Shown: positions 26,991 through 36,470, counted from the stretch's first letter. The stretch: 46,574 bases of DNA from Pelodictyon luteolum (GCA_020721225.1 DYNE01000015.1:1-46574); one strand, 5' to 3'. Program-made: numbers and translations. The notes: generated from the sequence alone by a model not told the origin.

Positions 26991-28208
26991 ATGCGTATTT
27001 TAACATTTACAGGTAAAGGCGGAGTGGGTAAAACCAGCGTGTCAGCCGCAACCGCTGTCCGTTTATCAGAGTTGGGCCATCGCACACTTGTTCTTTCAAC
27101 CGATCCGGCTCACAGTCTGTCGGATTCATTCAATCTCGCTCTCGGTGCCGAACCAACCAAAATCAAGGAGAACCTGCATGCCATCGAGGTTAATCCTTAT
27201 GTTGATCTGAAGCAGAACTGGCAGTCAGTTCAGAAGTACTATACAAGAATTTTTATGGCTCAGGGCGTTTCAGGCGTCATGGCCGACGAAATGACCATTC
27301 TTCCCGGTATGGAAGAACTGTTTTCTCTCCTGCGAATCAAACGGTATAAAACCGCCGGACTGTACGATGCGCTTGTGCTCGATACCGCTCCGACCGGTGA
27401 GACCCTTCGCCTTCTCTCTCTGCCCGATACGCTTTCGTGGGGCATGAAGGCCGTTAAAAATGTCAATAAGTATATAGTCAGGCCACTCAGCAAGCCGCTG
27501 TCGAAAATGTCCGACAGGATTGCTTACTACATTCCTCCCGAAGACGCCATCGAATCGGTCGATCAGGTTTTTGACGAACTTGAGGATATTCGGGAAATTC
27601 TTACCGATAATGTGAAGTCGACCGTTCGGCTTGTCATGAACGCCGAGAAAATGTCTATCAAGGAGACCATGAGGGCTCTCACCTATCTGAATCTTTACGG
27701 CTTCAAGGTCGATATGGTTCTGGTGAACAGGCTGCTTGATACCAATGAAAACAGCGGATACCTTGAAAAATGGAAGGGTATTCAGCAGAAATATCTTGGT
27801 GAGATAGAAGAAGGGTTTTCTCCGCTTCCGGTCAAGAAGCTGAAAATGTACGAGCAGGAAATCGTCGGCTTGAAGGCTCTGGAGATGTTTGCCCGCGATA
27901 TGTACGGAGATACCGATCCCTCGGATCTCATGTACAACGAGCCGCCGATCAAGTTTGTTCGGAATGGCGATATTTATGAAGTGCAGCTGAAACTCATGTT
28001 CGCCAATCCCGTCGATATCGATGTTTGGGTTACCGGCGATGAGCTTTACGTACAGATCGGCAATCAGCGTAAAATCATTACGTTACCGATCAGCCTTACA
28101 GGTCTCGAACCAGGCGATGCGGTCTTCAAGGATAAATGGCTTCATATACCTTTTGATCTCAACCATCAGGGGAAGCATCAGAATCAGAAAGAGTTCAACA
28201 AAGTGTGA
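26991..28208 (+). CDS. ArsA/Get3-like ATPase with C-terminal Hsp20-like domain (copy 1)
   Basis: From the ATG at 26991 the protein has 405 residues; an in-frame TTG at 26964 would only add a poor leader, and the second copy also begins MRI. The deviant P-loop [16 protein letters not shown], switch I STDPAHSLSDSFNL and switch II DTAPTGETLRLL are intact. About residues 320-395 (FVRNGDIYEVQLKLMFANPV, VWVTGDELYVQIGN) form the Hsp20-like domain known from bacterial ArsA homologues. The CxxC of eukaryotic Get3 is absent and so are arsenite-site cysteine patterns, so arsenic export is unlikely. Get3 relatives carry hydrophobic proteins to membranes. With csmC and csmA following, a role in chlorosome protein delivery is inferred. 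Confidence 0.85.
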   Translation: MRILTFTGKGGVGKTSVSAATAVRLSELGHRTLVLSTDPAHSLSDSFNLALGAEPTKIKENLHAIEVNPYVDLKQNWQSVQKYYTRIFMAQGVSGVMADEMTILPGMEELFSLLRIKRYKTAGLYDALVLDTAPTGETLRLLSLPDTLSWGMKAVKNVNKYIVRPLSKPLSKMSDRIAYYIPPEDAIESVDQVFDELEDIREILTDNVKSTVRLVMNAEKMSIKETMRALTYLNLYGFKVDMVLVNRLLDTNENSGYLEKWKGIQQKYLGEIEEGFSPLPVKKLKMYEQEIVGLKALEMFARDMYGDTDPSDLMYNEPPIKFVRNGDIYEVQLKLMFANPVDIDVWVTGDELYVQIGNQRKIITLPISLTGLEPGDAVFKDKWLHIPFDLNHQGKHQNQKEFNKV

Positions 28209-28265
28209 CCTTACAGCTGAAAGGCCGTTTGTTTGATGAGGGAATTTTATTAATTTTTATCATCA

Positions 28266-28282
28266 GTCAGACATTGTCAGAC
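28266..28282. promoter_or_regulatory. Direct repeat upstream of csmC
   Basis: GTCAGAC occurs twice at 28266-28272 and 28276-28282, ten bases apart (one helical turn), and a related GTCAGAA is at 28312-28318. Same-face spacing is typical of activator or response-regulator sites. It lies 65-80 bases before the csmC start. No good -10 box follows at the expected distance. Confidence 0.4.
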
Positions 28283-28347
28283 GTAATTTAAAAAACCCGA
28301 AAACGGGGCTCGTCAGAAGCGGCGCCTCAATTAAACTGGAGATAAAC

Positions 28348-28767
28348 ATGTCAGAATCCTATCAGAAACTTCGCAAAGACTTTAAAGAGCTTGATTTTAC
28401 CGATCGCCTCACCTTTCTTGCCGAGAGCGTCCTGTTGACCGGCCAGAGTGCCGTCGTTGGTGGTCTCGAGCTTGCCGGAAGTGTGGTTGAAACCGTTACC
28501 GGCACAGTCGGTTCTCTTATTGATGCATCGGGAGTGGGCAATATGCTTGGCCGTACCGGTGGCGTTGTCGGAGAAACCATCGACAGGGTTGCCATTACAG
28601 TCAAGGACGTTTCCCGTTCTGCCGGTGAACTGTACAGCGATGCTGTGAAAAATGTCGAGAATGTTACCGATAACGCAGCCAAAGCGATCGGCGATGCAGG
28701 AGTCACAGCTTCGGAAGCAGTCAAGAATATCGCAGGTTCTTTCCAGAAAGGCGCACCGAAAAAATAA
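28348..28767 (+). CDS. csmC: Chlorosome envelope protein CsmC
   Basis: The 139-residue protein has a charged N-terminus ([20 protein letters not shown]), a Gly/Val-rich hydrophobic middle ([20 protein letters not shown]) and an Ala/Val-rich amphipathic tail ending PKK. Size (about 14 kDa), composition and position before csmA match CsmC. It is a non-pigment protein of the chlorosome envelope that affects chlorosome shape. GGAG precedes the ATG by about nine bases. In C. tepidum csmC and csmA form one operon, and the 128-base spacing here agrees. CsmC and CsmD are paralogues; position makes CsmC the choice. Confidence 0.88.
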   Translation: MSESYQKLRKDFKELDFTDRLTFLAESVLLTGQSAVVGGLELAGSVVETVTGTVGSLIDASGVGNMLGRTGGVVGETIDRVAITVKDVSRSAGELYSDAVKNVENVTDNAAKAIGDAGVTASEAVKNIAGSFQKGAPKK

Positions 28768-28800
28768 GGGAATCGTAACAAGGATTAATAAATTCTTTGT

Positions 28801-28839
28801 TTGTGTTTTTCTGTTTATTCCCGTAAATTAGCTTATAGT
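28801..28839 (+). promoter_or_regulatory. Possible internal promoter for csmA
   Basis: The csmC-csmA gap has TTGTGT (28801) with TAAATT (28824) at a 17-base spacing, and a better -10 box, TATAGT (28834-28839), with a weak -35 partner. A separate csmA transcript would explain the very high level of this baseplate protein. An RNA-processing site between the genes is an equal alternative. Confidence 0.35.
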
Positions 28840-28895
28840 TTCTATTTCCTAATTTCAGGTGGATTTCCAATAATTAAATTCCAAAAGGAGGAATT

Positions 28896-29141
28896 ATGAG
28901 TGGTGGAGGTGTATTTACCGATATCCTGGCAGCAGCTGGCCGTATTTTTGAAGTTATGGTCGAAGGTCACTGGGAAACCGTTGGGATGCTGTTTGATTCA
29001 CTGGGCAAAGGTACCATGAGAATCAACCGCAATGCTTACGGAAATATGGGCGGCGGTGGCGGAAGCCTTCGCGGATCATCGCCTGAAGTTTCAGGTTATG
29101 CTGTTCCAACCAAAGCAGTTGAATCAAAGTTTGCAAAATAA
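28896..29141 (+). CDS. csmA: Chlorosome baseplate protein CsmA (pre-protein)
   Basis: The 81-residue precursor is plainly CsmA. It begins [20 protein letters not shown] and carries the bacteriochlorophyll-a ligand His25 in VEGHW. The mature form is about 59 residues and binds one BChl a plus carotenoid, forming the paracrystalline baseplate that passes energy from the chlorosome to the FMO protein. The C-terminal 20 or so residues (from about SSPEVSG to SKFAK) are removed in the mature protein of relatives. A perfect AGGAGG lies seven bases before the start, the strongest ribosome site of the region. A strong terminator follows. The protease for the tail is not obvious here. Confidence 0.97.
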   Translation: MSGGGVFTDILAAAGRIFEVMVEGHWETVGMLFDSLGKGTMRINRNAYGNMGGGGGSLRGSSPEVSGYAVPTKAVESKFAK

Positions 29142-29166
29142 GCAGACTCTTGATACTGTGTTTAAC

Positions 29167-29203
29167 AAGGCAGTGTAAAGCTCAGGCTTTCACTGCCTTT
29201 TTT
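29167..29203 (+). terminator. Terminator after csmA
   Basis: AAGGCAGTG (29167-29175) pairs with CACTGCCTT (29191-29199); an inner AAAGC/GCTTT stem closes a TCAG loop, and a run of T follows. This is a textbook intrinsic terminator and should end the csmC-csmA message. Confidence 0.93.
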
Positions 29204-29402
29204 GTTTTCCCTTTTTCTGCGCAGTCATGTTATTTTCTTTTTTCCGCTATAGGCAGGGGGATGCGTTTTTTGTTCCCTGTTTCGGAAGAAGCTCTGTGAT
29301 CATCAGCAAGAATCAGTTTGCGGTGGAGTTTCACTTTCTTCGCATATTTTATTAGATTTAAAGTTCAATTGGTAATAAGTGTAACGCGATCGGATACGGG
29401 TA

Positions 29403-31199
29403 ATGGCCACTATTTCTTTATATATTTCCGGGCAGACAGAACTGAACGACGTCAATGAGTTTTTTCAGAAGAACCTCATGAATGCCGGTGAAAATCCTAT
29501 AGCTTTTTTTGATGGGGTTTTTTACGAATCTCATCAGGAGCGGGTAGGCAATATTGTTTTTCAGGATTATCTGGTCTACACCGATAAGGCTGTTTACCTC
29601 TGGGCAAGAGGCGCAAACAAGGATTATCTCGATCGATTCAATCTCGGGACCGTTTCAGTCAACAGCAGGAACAAGGACAGCGCTTTTGCAACGCTCAATC
29701 TCAAGGTCAGGCGTGAAGAAAAAGAACCTGTGTATGTGATTTTCGACATGGTCGAAATACAGGAGGCTGAACTGATTACCAGGCTGCATACGATTATCGA
29801 GTCAACTATTGAAGAAGCGCTTGGGGTCAATTACCGCAAGGATATTCCTGATGCCATTGCCGGGAGAATTCTTCAGGCAGGCAGAGGGATCTGTCCTCAG
29901 CAATCGATTTCAATCGCTTTTGATCAGGGAGCTGCCGTACATCAGGAGAGCAATATCGGCTACGGTCAGGATCTGCTCGAACAGTACAAGGCTTCCATTG
30001 GGTATCCACCTTCGGAAGAGAAGCCGGAACAAGCTCCCCGGCAGCAGCGCCCATCTTCTCAGGGCCATTCAGGCTCTCCGTTTTCGGGAAATCCTGCGGC
30101 TGATGCGCTCAAAGGTCTCGAAAATATTCTTCCTGCCGATCCGGCAGCTCTCAAGCGGATTGCCTCCTCTATAAAAGATATGGTCGGTGAAGCTCCCTTC
30201 AAGCTTCGCGATCAGGTTATGAAAGATCTGCAGCACGTTCCGGGAGATGTCGCTACGGTACTGACGGCGCTTAATGAATTGCTTGCCAATATTGCAGGGA
30301 ATCCGCAGGCCGAGCGTTTCGTCATGACGGCCATTACCACGGCGGTCAGAAATGACGGAGTATTGGGCTCTATCGGAAAAATGCTCAAGCTTACCACAGG
30401 TTTCGGTTCAGGCGGAGGTAAAAAGCAACCATCAAGGCAGGCGTCGGAAAATGACCGGCATGGGCGTGATACCGATTCGTCGCGCAACGATCGGCGCTCT
30501 TCTTTTGATGATGGGGATGACAACTCGACTATCCGCAGAAAAAAAATAACGATCAAGGACGATTCGTCTTCGCATGGTTCCGGTATGTTTTCCGGCGATC
30601 TTCCCGATGATGAGGGTTTGCCTCTTCCAGGTGATCGAAGCCACCGGAACATTGCTTCGGATAATGATGCAGAGAGCGGTATAAAACGTAAAAAAATCAG
30701 CATCAAGGCTGACGACAGTTCAGCATCGGCACTCGTCAAAGATATGATGGCCATGGACACCCCTCCGTCAGAAGCTGTATTTTCACCGGTACAGCCCGGA
30801 GAGGAGCCGCCGGTTCGCCGTAAAAAAATTACTATTGTTGCTGATACCGCTGAAACGGCAGGAAAGGGTTCATTATCCGATTATTCGGAAACATCGGAGG
30901 TACAAGCGCCAATCGCTGATTCCATTCCGGAAGAACGTCCGGTTCAGCGCAAAAAAATAGCTATAGTAGTCGAGAAACCCGAAGACGATGAGACTGGTAT
31001 TTCTGAAGAGATGCTTGCCGGTGTACTTGGCGAATCAGCCGTCGGTCAGGAACGTGCAGTGGTTTATACAACCATAGAGTCCGACAGCTCAGTTGATATG
31101 GAAAATCAGGCAGAGTCAGGCAGTTCCGGCGCCGATAATACAACGGCATCCGATGAACCGCCCATGAATCGTACAATCAAGATCAAGTCTACTCAATAG
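29403..31199 (+). CDS. PH-like domain protein with repeated RKKI basic motifs, unrecognised
   Basis: The 598-residue protein is not a family I can name. Residues about 1-140 resemble the bacterial PH-like fold (beta-rich, [18 protein letters not shown], ending in an amphipathic helix). Residues about 230-345 form a helical domain ([35 protein letters not shown]). The C-terminal half is acidic and probably disordered. It carries five short basic beta-like motifs at about residues 376, 425, 469, 512 and 588: [36 protein letters not shown] and NRTIKIK, roughly 45 residues apart. No signal peptide is seen. It lies between csmA and the second ATPase gene, so an adaptor or scaffold for chlorosome or membrane assembly is inferred. 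Confidence 0.65.
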   Translation: MATISLYISGQTELNDVNEFFQKNLMNAGENPIAFFDGVFYESHQERVGNIVFQDYLVYTDKAVYLWARGANKDYLDRFNLGTVSVNSRNKDSAFATLNLKVRREEKEPVYVIFDMVEIQEAELITRLHTIIESTIEEALGVNYRKDIPDAIAGRILQAGRGICPQQSISIAFDQGAAVHQESNIGYGQDLLEQYKASIGYPPSEEKPEQAPRQQRPSSQGHSGSPFSGNPAADALKGLENILPADPAALKRIASSIKDMVGEAPFKLRDQVMKDLQHVPGDVATVLTALNELLANIAGNPQAERFVMTAITTAVRNDGVLGSIGKMLKLTTGFGSGGGKKQPSRQASENDRHGRDTDSSRNDRRSSFDDGDDNSTIRRKKITIKDDSSSHGSGMFSGDLPDDEGLPLPGDRSHRNIASDNDAESGIKRKKISIKADDSSASALVKDMMAMDTPPSEAVFSPVQPGEEPPVRRKKITIVADTAETAGKGSLSDYSETSEVQAPIADSIPEERPVQRKKIAIVVEKPEDDETGISEEMLAGVLGESAVGQERAVVYTTIESDSSVDMENQAESGSSGADNTTASDEPPMNRTIKIKSTQ

Positions 31200-31212
31200 T
31201 TCTGTAAACAAC

Positions 31213-32367
31213 ATGAGAATTATTCTTTATCTAGGGAAGGGAGGGGTTGGAAAAACCACCGTCTCAGCTTCAACGGCAACTGCAATTGCCCGTCGTGGAG
31301 AGCGTGTGCTGATAATGAGCACCGATGTGGCCCACAGCCTTGCTGATGCGTTCAGCGAGGAATTAAGCCAGAATCCGATTGAGGTAGAAAAAAACCTTTT
31401 TGCCATGGAGGTAAACGTTCTTGCTGAAATCAGGGAGAACTGGACGGAACTCTATTCCTATTTTTCGTCGATTCTTATGCATGACGGGGCCAATGAGGTC
31501 GTGGCAGAAGAGCTTGCCATCGTGCCGGGCATGGAAGAGATGATCAGCCTCCGTTACATCTGGAAAGCGGCGAAGTCAGGAAATTACGATGTCATTATTG
31601 TCGATGCGGCCCCAACCGGTGAAACCATGCGTTTGCTGGGTATGCCTGAATCTTACGGTTGGTACTCTGATAAGATAGGCGGCTGGCACTCAAAGGCGAT
31701 AGGCTTTGCCGCTCCTCTGCTTTCAAAGTTCATGCCGAAAAAGAACATCTTCAAGCTGATGCCCGAGGTCAACGAGCATATGAAAGAGTTGCACGGCATG
31801 CTTCAGGATCAGAACGTCACCACATTCCGCGTTGTGCTCAACCCCGAGAATATGGTCATCAAGGAGGCTCTTCGGGTGCAGACCTATCTGAATCTGTTCG
31901 GGTATAAGCTCGATGCAGCCGTGGTGAACAAAATTCTTCCCGAAAGCTCCGCCGATCAGTATCTGCAGAGCCTGATCGACATTCAGCAGAAATATCTCCG
32001 GGTCATCGATAACTGTTTCTATCCGGTACCGATTTTCCGGGCTCATCAGCAGACAGCCGAGGTGATCAATACCGACCGTCTTCATGTTCTGAGTCAGGAG
32101 ATTTTTGGCGATAAAAATCCCTCCGCGGTTCTCTACAGCAACGACAAGACTCAGACTCTCGAAAAAATAAACGGAAAATATGTTCTCAGCCTCTATCTTC
32201 CGAATGTCGAGGTCAAGAAGCTCAATGTCAACATCAAGGGAGATGAACTGCTTGTCGATATCAATAATTTCCGCAAAAGCATTATTCTTCCGAACGTGCT
32301 CGTCGGCAGAAAAACCGAAGGAGCCGATTTTGCGGCCGGGAACCTGAATATCACTTTTGCCAACTGA
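31213..32367 (+). CDS. ArsA/Get3-like ATPase with C-terminal Hsp20-like domain (copy 2)
   Basis: The 384-residue protein has the same design as copy 1: deviant P-loop [16 protein letters not shown], switch [13 protein letters not shown] (Pro of DPAH is Val), switch [18 protein letters not shown], and a C-terminal Hsp20-like domain ([20 protein letters not shown]). Like copy 1 it lacks the zinc CxxC of Get3. Its helical client-binding region differs markedly from copy 1 ([20 protein letters not shown]), so the two may bind different clients or form a heterodimer. It starts 13 bases after the repeat-protein gene and is co-transcribed with it. Confidence 0.85.
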   Translation: MRIILYLGKGGVGKTTVSASTATAIARRGERVLIMSTDVAHSLADAFSEELSQNPIEVEKNLFAMEVNVLAEIRENWTELYSYFSSILMHDGANEVVAEELAIVPGMEEMISLRYIWKAAKSGNYDVIIVDAAPTGETMRLLGMPESYGWYSDKIGGWHSKAIGFAAPLLSKFMPKKNIFKLMPEVNEHMKELHGMLQDQNVTTFRVVLNPENMVIKEALRVQTYLNLFGYKLDAAVVNKILPESSADQYLQSLIDIQQKYLRVIDNCFYPVPIFRAHQQTAEVINTDRLHVLSQEIFGDKNPSAVLYSNDKTQTLEKINGKYVLSLYLPNVEVKKLNVNIKGDELLVDINNFRKSIILPNVLVGRKTEGADFAAGNLNITFAN

Positions 32368-32496
32368 TTTTTCCCCGAACATTTTTTTCACTCCACACTA
32401 CCTGCAGCGGGCAGCATCCTTACGGAATGCTGCCCGTTTTATTTGCAACGTGTGGGCGTCGGCTCATAGCCCACGACCCACACTTTCTCCCCTCTG

Positions 32497-32559
32497 CACG
32501 AAATGCACTGAAAGGACTGACACGGACGGACACCGACAGACATGGACAAATAAACCCGC
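32497..32559 (+). repeat. 63-bp dispersed repeat, copy B
   Basis: Exact reverse complement of 26782-26844. It lies between the second ArsA-like gene and folK. The flanking T/C-rich and ACTGGCTACTGAC-type sequences also match copy A loosely in inverted order. The tail of folK is written in this element. Confidence 0.9.
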
Positions 32560-32611
32560 ACACCGCTCAAACTCTTTCCCTCTTCCCCGAATACCGGCTA
32601 CCGAATACTGG

Positions 32612-33193
32612 CTACTGACTTCCGGTTTCCGGCTCACGGCTCACATCCCTCATCGCTATCCGCTCGCGCAGTCTGATCAGAACCGAACGGTCAGGACAGA
32701 CGTCGAGGAGAGAGGATGCCGGGCAGTGGAGCTGTGGATGTTCGGGATCGGCAAGATCGAGCAGAGGTATCAATACAAACATCCGGTTAATCAGCTCCTT
32801 ATGAGGGATGCAGAGTACGCTGTTTTCTAAGGTAAGATCATCGTAGAGCAGAATATCCAAATCGATTACCCTCGGACTCCACCGGATATACTGTTCAGGC
32901 CTGCCGAGATTGTGTTCTATGGCTTTGCAGTGTGTCCGCAGGTTTTCAGGTGAAAGTCCGGTTTCGAGCCGCACCACTCCGTTATAGAACCGTTCCTGTT
33001 CCGTGACGCCGACCGGTTCGGTTATGTAGATTCCCGATATTCCGTTTACCTCCGTATTCGGCAGCCGGTTCAGCAGGTCAACCGCCTCCTGAAGATGTTT
33101 GAGTCGATCGCCGATATTGGAGCCTATGCCGAGGTAAACCGTATGGCGCGGCGCTGGTTCAGCTTCGTGCCGCTGAGAAGCATGCTTCTGCAT
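32612..33193 (-). CDS. folK: 2-amino-4-hydroxy-6-hydroxymethyldihydropteridine pyrophosphokinase
   Basis: The 193-residue enzyme transfers pyrophosphate from ATP to the pterin in folate synthesis. It has the HPPK motifs [15 protein letters not shown] at the N-terminus and the signature [19 protein letters not shown] with the Mg-binding Asp pair in DLDILL. The substrate segment [19 protein letters not shown] follows. It overlaps folB by 35 bases, so the two are coupled. The last ten or so codons (SREPETGSQ) run into the dispersed repeat, which supplies the stop codon; the end of the gene is therefore probably altered from the ancestral form. Confidence 0.92.
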   Translation of the reverse strand: MQKHASQRHEAEPAPRHTVYLGIGSNIGDRLKHLQEAVDLLNRLPNTEVNGISGIYITEPVGVTEQERFYNGVVRLETGLSPENLRTHCKAIEHNLGRPEQYIRWSPRVIDLDILLYDDLTLENSVLCIPHKELINRMFVLIPLLDLADPEHPQLHCPASSLLDVCPDRSVLIRLRERIAMRDVSREPETGSQ

Positions 33194-33536
33194 AATCGCA
33201 AATTCCGTTCAGGGGAGGATTCCTTTTTCGTACCTTTATGGAGGCTCCCTCAAGAATAGGGAACTCCGAAAGAAGTTCATAAACAATATCACAGGCGACC
33301 GCCTCTATCAGGTAGTAGCGCTTCTGGGTCAGGACGGCCTTGATTTTCTGATAGACTATGCCGTAATCAATGGTTTTTCTTATGTCGTCCTGCGCAGCAG
33401 CTTCATTGAAGTCAAAAACCAGTTCAGCATCGACCTCATATTTCGCTCCTACTGTATGTTCCTCTTTCATTACGCCATGGTGCGCATAAAAGACCAGATT
33501 GACCAGCCTGACCGATGAGCGGGTTGTGATATTCAT
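33159..33536 (-). CDS. folB: Dihydroneopterin aldolase
   Basis: The 125-residue protein fits Fol[21 protein letters not shown] near the N-terminus with the conserved His-His-Gly and Glu, then the [20 protein letters not shown] helix and the substrate-Glu segment [12 protein letters not shown]. It cleaves dihydroneopterin to the pterin substrate of FolK, the next gene. The pair folB-folK overlaps and forms a short folate operon on the minus strand. Confidence 0.92.
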   Translation of the reverse strand: MNITTRSSVRLVNLVFYAHHGVMKEEHTVGAKYEVDAELVFDFNEAAAQDDIRKTIDYGIVYQKIKAVLTQKRYYLIEAVACDIVYELLSEFPILEGASIKVRKRNPPLNGICDYAEACFSAARS

Positions 33537-33709
33537 AAGTTGTGTTTGTTGATGACCCAGACATGCAATGTCAGCAACAAACAGCTAAACTCAAAATGCT
33601 CTCTCTACAAAGCTATTCTGCCAAGGCTTGATTCATGGAAAAATGTTACCTTATGGTTACGTTGATGCAAATTCATATGATGCCTTTGAATAGCAATTAC
33701 TGATACTCT

Positions 33710-34585
33710 ATGCCGCACACGCTATCTGATTTTTATGCAGGATGCCGTTCACGTGCAGTCATTCTCGCTCTCGAAGAAGATCGTTATACAGGAGATATTA
33801 CCACTCTTGCAACCATTCGGCAAGGCCAGCAGGGGTGCGCTGTCATCAAAGCCAAAGCCGAGGGTGTCCTTGCGGGCGCTTCAGTTGCCGAAGAGGTGTT
33901 CAAAGCCTGCGATCCTGGCCTGACAATAGATTTTTTCAGTAACGATGGCGATCACGTCAAGAGGGGCGATACCGTTCTTGAGGTATCCGGAGGTATCGCA
34001 TCGCTGCTTATGGCTGAGCGTACCGTTCTGAATTTCATGCAGCGCATGTCAGGCATCGCTACGCGTACGAACGCGTATGTGAGTAAAATCAGCCATACCG
34101 GCACCGCGATACTCGATACGCGAAAAACCGTGCCGGGGTTACGTTATTTCGATAAGGAGGCTGTGCGTATCGGTGGCGGGAAAAACCACAGGTTTGGTCT
34201 TTTCGATATGATACTCATCAAGGATAATCATATCGACGCTTCAGGCGGCGTAGGCAATGCTGTCAGGGAAGCGATTGCATACCGTAAAAATAACGGACTT
34301 GATGTGCAGATAGAAACCGAGGTGCGTTCATTGGAAGAGCTTGCCGAAGCGCTGTCCTGTGGTCCGGATATCGTGCTCCTCGACAATCTTTCCGTCGAGA
34401 TGTTGCAGCAGGCGGTTGCTTTCGCTCGCGCAGAAGCGCCGACGGTAAAGCTCGAGGCATCCGGAAACGTAGGTCTGCACAATGTCGCGGCAATAGCCGA
34501 AACGGGTGTTGACTACATATCGATTGGTGAACTTACGCACAGCGTGATGGCCCTCGACCTTTCCATGACGATAGCATTCGTCTGA
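33710..34585 (+). CDS. nadC: Nicotinate-nucleotide pyrophosphorylase (quinolinate phosphoribosyltransferase)
   Basis: The 291-residue enzyme makes nicotinate mononucleotide from quinolinate and PRPP in NAD synthesis. It shows EDRYTGDITT near the N-terminus, MQRMSGIATRTN, the catalytic block LDTRKTVPGLRYFDKEAVRI, GGGKNHRFGLFDMILIKDNH, and the phosphate-binding LEASGNVGLHNVAAIAETGV. These are in the family order and the length is typical. It is followed five bases later by acpS on the same strand. Confidence 0.95.
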   Translation: MPHTLSDFYAGCRSRAVILALEEDRYTGDITTLATIRQGQQGCAVIKAKAEGVLAGASVAEEVFKACDPGLTIDFFSNDGDHVKRGDTVLEVSGGIASLLMAERTVLNFMQRMSGIATRTNAYVSKISHTGTAILDTRKTVPGLRYFDKEAVRIGGGKNHRFGLFDMILIKDNHIDASGGVGNAVREAIAYRKNNGLDVQIETEVRSLEELAEALSCGPDIVLLDNLSVEMLQQAVAFARAEAPTVKLEASGNVGLHNVAAIAETGVDYISIGELTHSVMALDLSMTIAFV

Positions 34586-34590
34586 AGCTT

Positions 34591-34971
34591 ATGGAAATAG
34601 GTGTTGATATCGTAGAGCTTGAGCGGATCAGAAATGCCTGGAATCGATACGGTATGGCCTTTCTGAAACGCTTTCTGACTACCAGCGAGATTGCGTACTG
34701 CCTGCAGAAAAATGATCCGGTGCCGTCTGCTGCCGGGAGGTTCGCCGCGAAAGAGGCGCTGGTAAAGGCTCTTGGTACCGGAATTTCCGGAAAGGTGCAC
34801 TGGAAAAGTTTTGAGATTCTTAATGACGCAAAGGGAAAACCGGTTGCTTATATCACTTGTTCCGACCTCAGCAGTCTGGTCCGATCAGCCAGGGTATCTA
34901 TTTCCCACGACCGTCACTCTGCAATAGCCATGGCGATTATCTGTCTGGAGCCGGCAGGGAGTAGGGAGTAG
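34591..34971 (+). CDS. acpS: Holo-acyl-carrier-protein synthase AcpS
   Basis: The 126-residue protein attaches phosphopantetheine from CoA to the acyl carrier protein. It has the two metal-binding motifs GVDIVELERIRN (Asp6) and FAAKEALVKALGTG (Glu55), and the conserved VSISHDRHSAIAMAI near the C-terminus. The length matches AcpS. It is five bases after nadC. The last residues (GSRE) and stop codon lie in a short G/A-rich direct repeat, GGGAGTA, occurring twice. Confidence 0.93.
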   Translation: MEIGVDIVELERIRNAWNRYGMAFLKRFLTTSEIAYCLQKNDPVPSAAGRFAAKEALVKALGTGISGKVHWKSFEILNDAKGKPVAYITCSDLSSLVRSARVSISHDRHSAIAMAIICLEPAGSRE

Positions 34972-35025
34972 GCTAATAAAAAACTCTGGGGGATTTTATT
35001 TTTTAGTCTTTTTGTCACTTTTCAG

Positions 35026-35069
35026 ACAACAAAAAAAGCAGAGGTGTTTCCCTCTGCTTTTTTTGTTGT
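35026..35069. terminator. Bidirectional terminator between acpS and tig
   Basis: A perfect 19-bp stem (35026-35044 with 35051-35069) with a six-base loop carries an A7 tract in the left arm and a T7 tract in the right arm. It is a two-way terminator for the convergent acpS and tig genes. Confidence 0.93.
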
Positions 35070-35087
35070 GACTACTGTCAGTCATGC

Positions 35088-36371
35088 TCAGTCCTTTCGG
35101 GCCGGAATCGGTGTCGGTTCTTCGGTGATGGTGACCTGCGACTTGATGATGTCATACACCTTGTCCTTGAGAATGGAATCGGTGATGTAGTCCCGGAACT
35201 CGGTCGACATATAGGTGCTGATTACCTGTTCTAAGCTCAGCGTCGGGTTTTTTTCGGCTTCTTTTTCTGCAAACGCCCTGATGTCGTCATCGGTTACGCT
35301 GAGGTTGCTGATCTCGGCTATTTTCTGACTGATAAGGAGCCAGCGGGCATGCTTTTCGGCGTTGGGTGCCATTGCCTGAGCGAACTGGCCGGCATCGAAC
35401 CCTTTAGGGAAGTTGCCGCCCATCTGCCGTTTTGCATTTTCAACCAGCATGTTGGCAAATGATGCGATTATGGTTTTGGGAGCCGAAACCGGATTTTCCT
35501 CGATGAGTTTTGCCGAAATGGACTCAAGCAGCTCATCTTCGGATTTCATGGTGAAATGCTGTTCAAGCTGCAGACGGACATCGCTGGTAAAATCAGCGGC
35601 ATTCTCAAAACGCTGACCTGAAATTTCCTTGACCAGTTCGTCGGTAAGTTCCGGCAACTCCAGGCGTTTTACTTCCTTTACGGTTATCCGGTAGAGTTGG
35701 GCAGGCGTTTCCTCGTCCTTTGGCTCTGTTGTGACATCGGCAATTTCTCCGGCTTTTTTGCCGGTGAGAGCAGAACGGAACGGGTTTTCTTCGGGAAGAT
35801 ATTCAAGATTGAAGTGGTGGTTTTCCATGGCGGAACCTTCTTCGGTTTCGCCTTCGGTATTCAGTCTGATAACATCGCCGATAACGGTATCCGTTGCCGA
35901 TGCAGCGTCATCGATGCTGATGAGCGTTCCATGCCCTTTAAGGATGAGATTGATCTCTTTCCGGACATCCTCATCGGTTATGGTATAGCGCGGCAGGGTG
36001 AAGGTATAGCCTTCAAAGCTTTTCAGTTCGAATTCCGGGTGAATCTCGTAAGAGAGCTTTATGCTGAGCTGGTTGTCATCAAAGCTGAAGCTTTCGATAG
36101 CTGCCCGGCTTGCCGGTTTGATGTTTTCTTCGTCGGCAATGGCAGAGAAATGCTTCGATGCCATTTTTTCTGCAATCGATGCTTCGATTGCAGGACCGAC
36201 AAGCTTCTTGATCATTCCTGCAGGAACATGACCTTTTCTGAATCCCTTGATCTGGACAGTTCTTTTTGCCTCTTCAAGTTCCTGATTGTATTCTGTTCCG
36301 AATTCTTCAGCGGAAAGAATTATTTCCAGTTCCTGTTCGGTATCGCTGATTTTCGTAATGTTCTTTTGCAA
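35088..36371 (-). CDS. tig: Trigger factor
   Basis: The 427-residue chaperone shows the ribosome-docking signature [17 protein letters not shown] (about 43-59), a middle domain in the place of the FKBP prolyl isomerase, and a long helical C-terminal domain. The middle domain lacks the clear FKBP aromatic motifs, so isomerase activity is doubtful. Trigger factor meets new chains at the ribosome exit. The start is a TTG (MQKNITKI...), supported because the usual family N-terminus begins exactly there; no good ribosome site is visible, so an upstream start cannot be ruled out. Confidence 0.93.
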   Translation of the reverse strand: MQKNITKISDTEQELEIILSAEEFGTEYNQELEEAKRTVQIKGFRKGHVPAGMIKKLVGPAIEASIAEKMASKHFSAIADEENIKPASRAAIESFSFDDNQLSIKLSYEIHPEFELKSFEGYTFTLPRYTITDEDVRKEINLILKGHGTLISIDDAASATDTVIGDVIRLNTEGETEEGSAMENHHFNLEYLPEENPFRSALTGKKAGEIADVTTEPKDEETPAQLYRITVKEVKRLELPELTDELVKEISGQRFENAADFTSDVRLQLEQHFTMKSEDELLESISAKLIEENPVSAPKTIIASFANMLVENAKRQMGGNFPKGFDAGQFAQAMAPNAEKHARWLLISQKIAEISNLSVTDDDIRAFAEKEAEKNPTLSLEQVISTYMSTEFRDYITDSILKDKVYDIIKSQVTITEEPTPIPARKD

Positions 36372-36470
36372 GGCAGTCTTGGTTTGTTGATGAGAATAAT
36401 TGTCAAAAACTAAAAGTTTATAAGATACAAAACAATCATCTTATTTAAAACATCCTGCCGGTATTGCCGG

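Noticed and set aside
26991-32367. An arsenic-resistance operon
   Set aside because: The ATPases are ArsA-like by fold, but no arsB, arsC, arsD or arsR is present and the neighbours are chlorosome genes.
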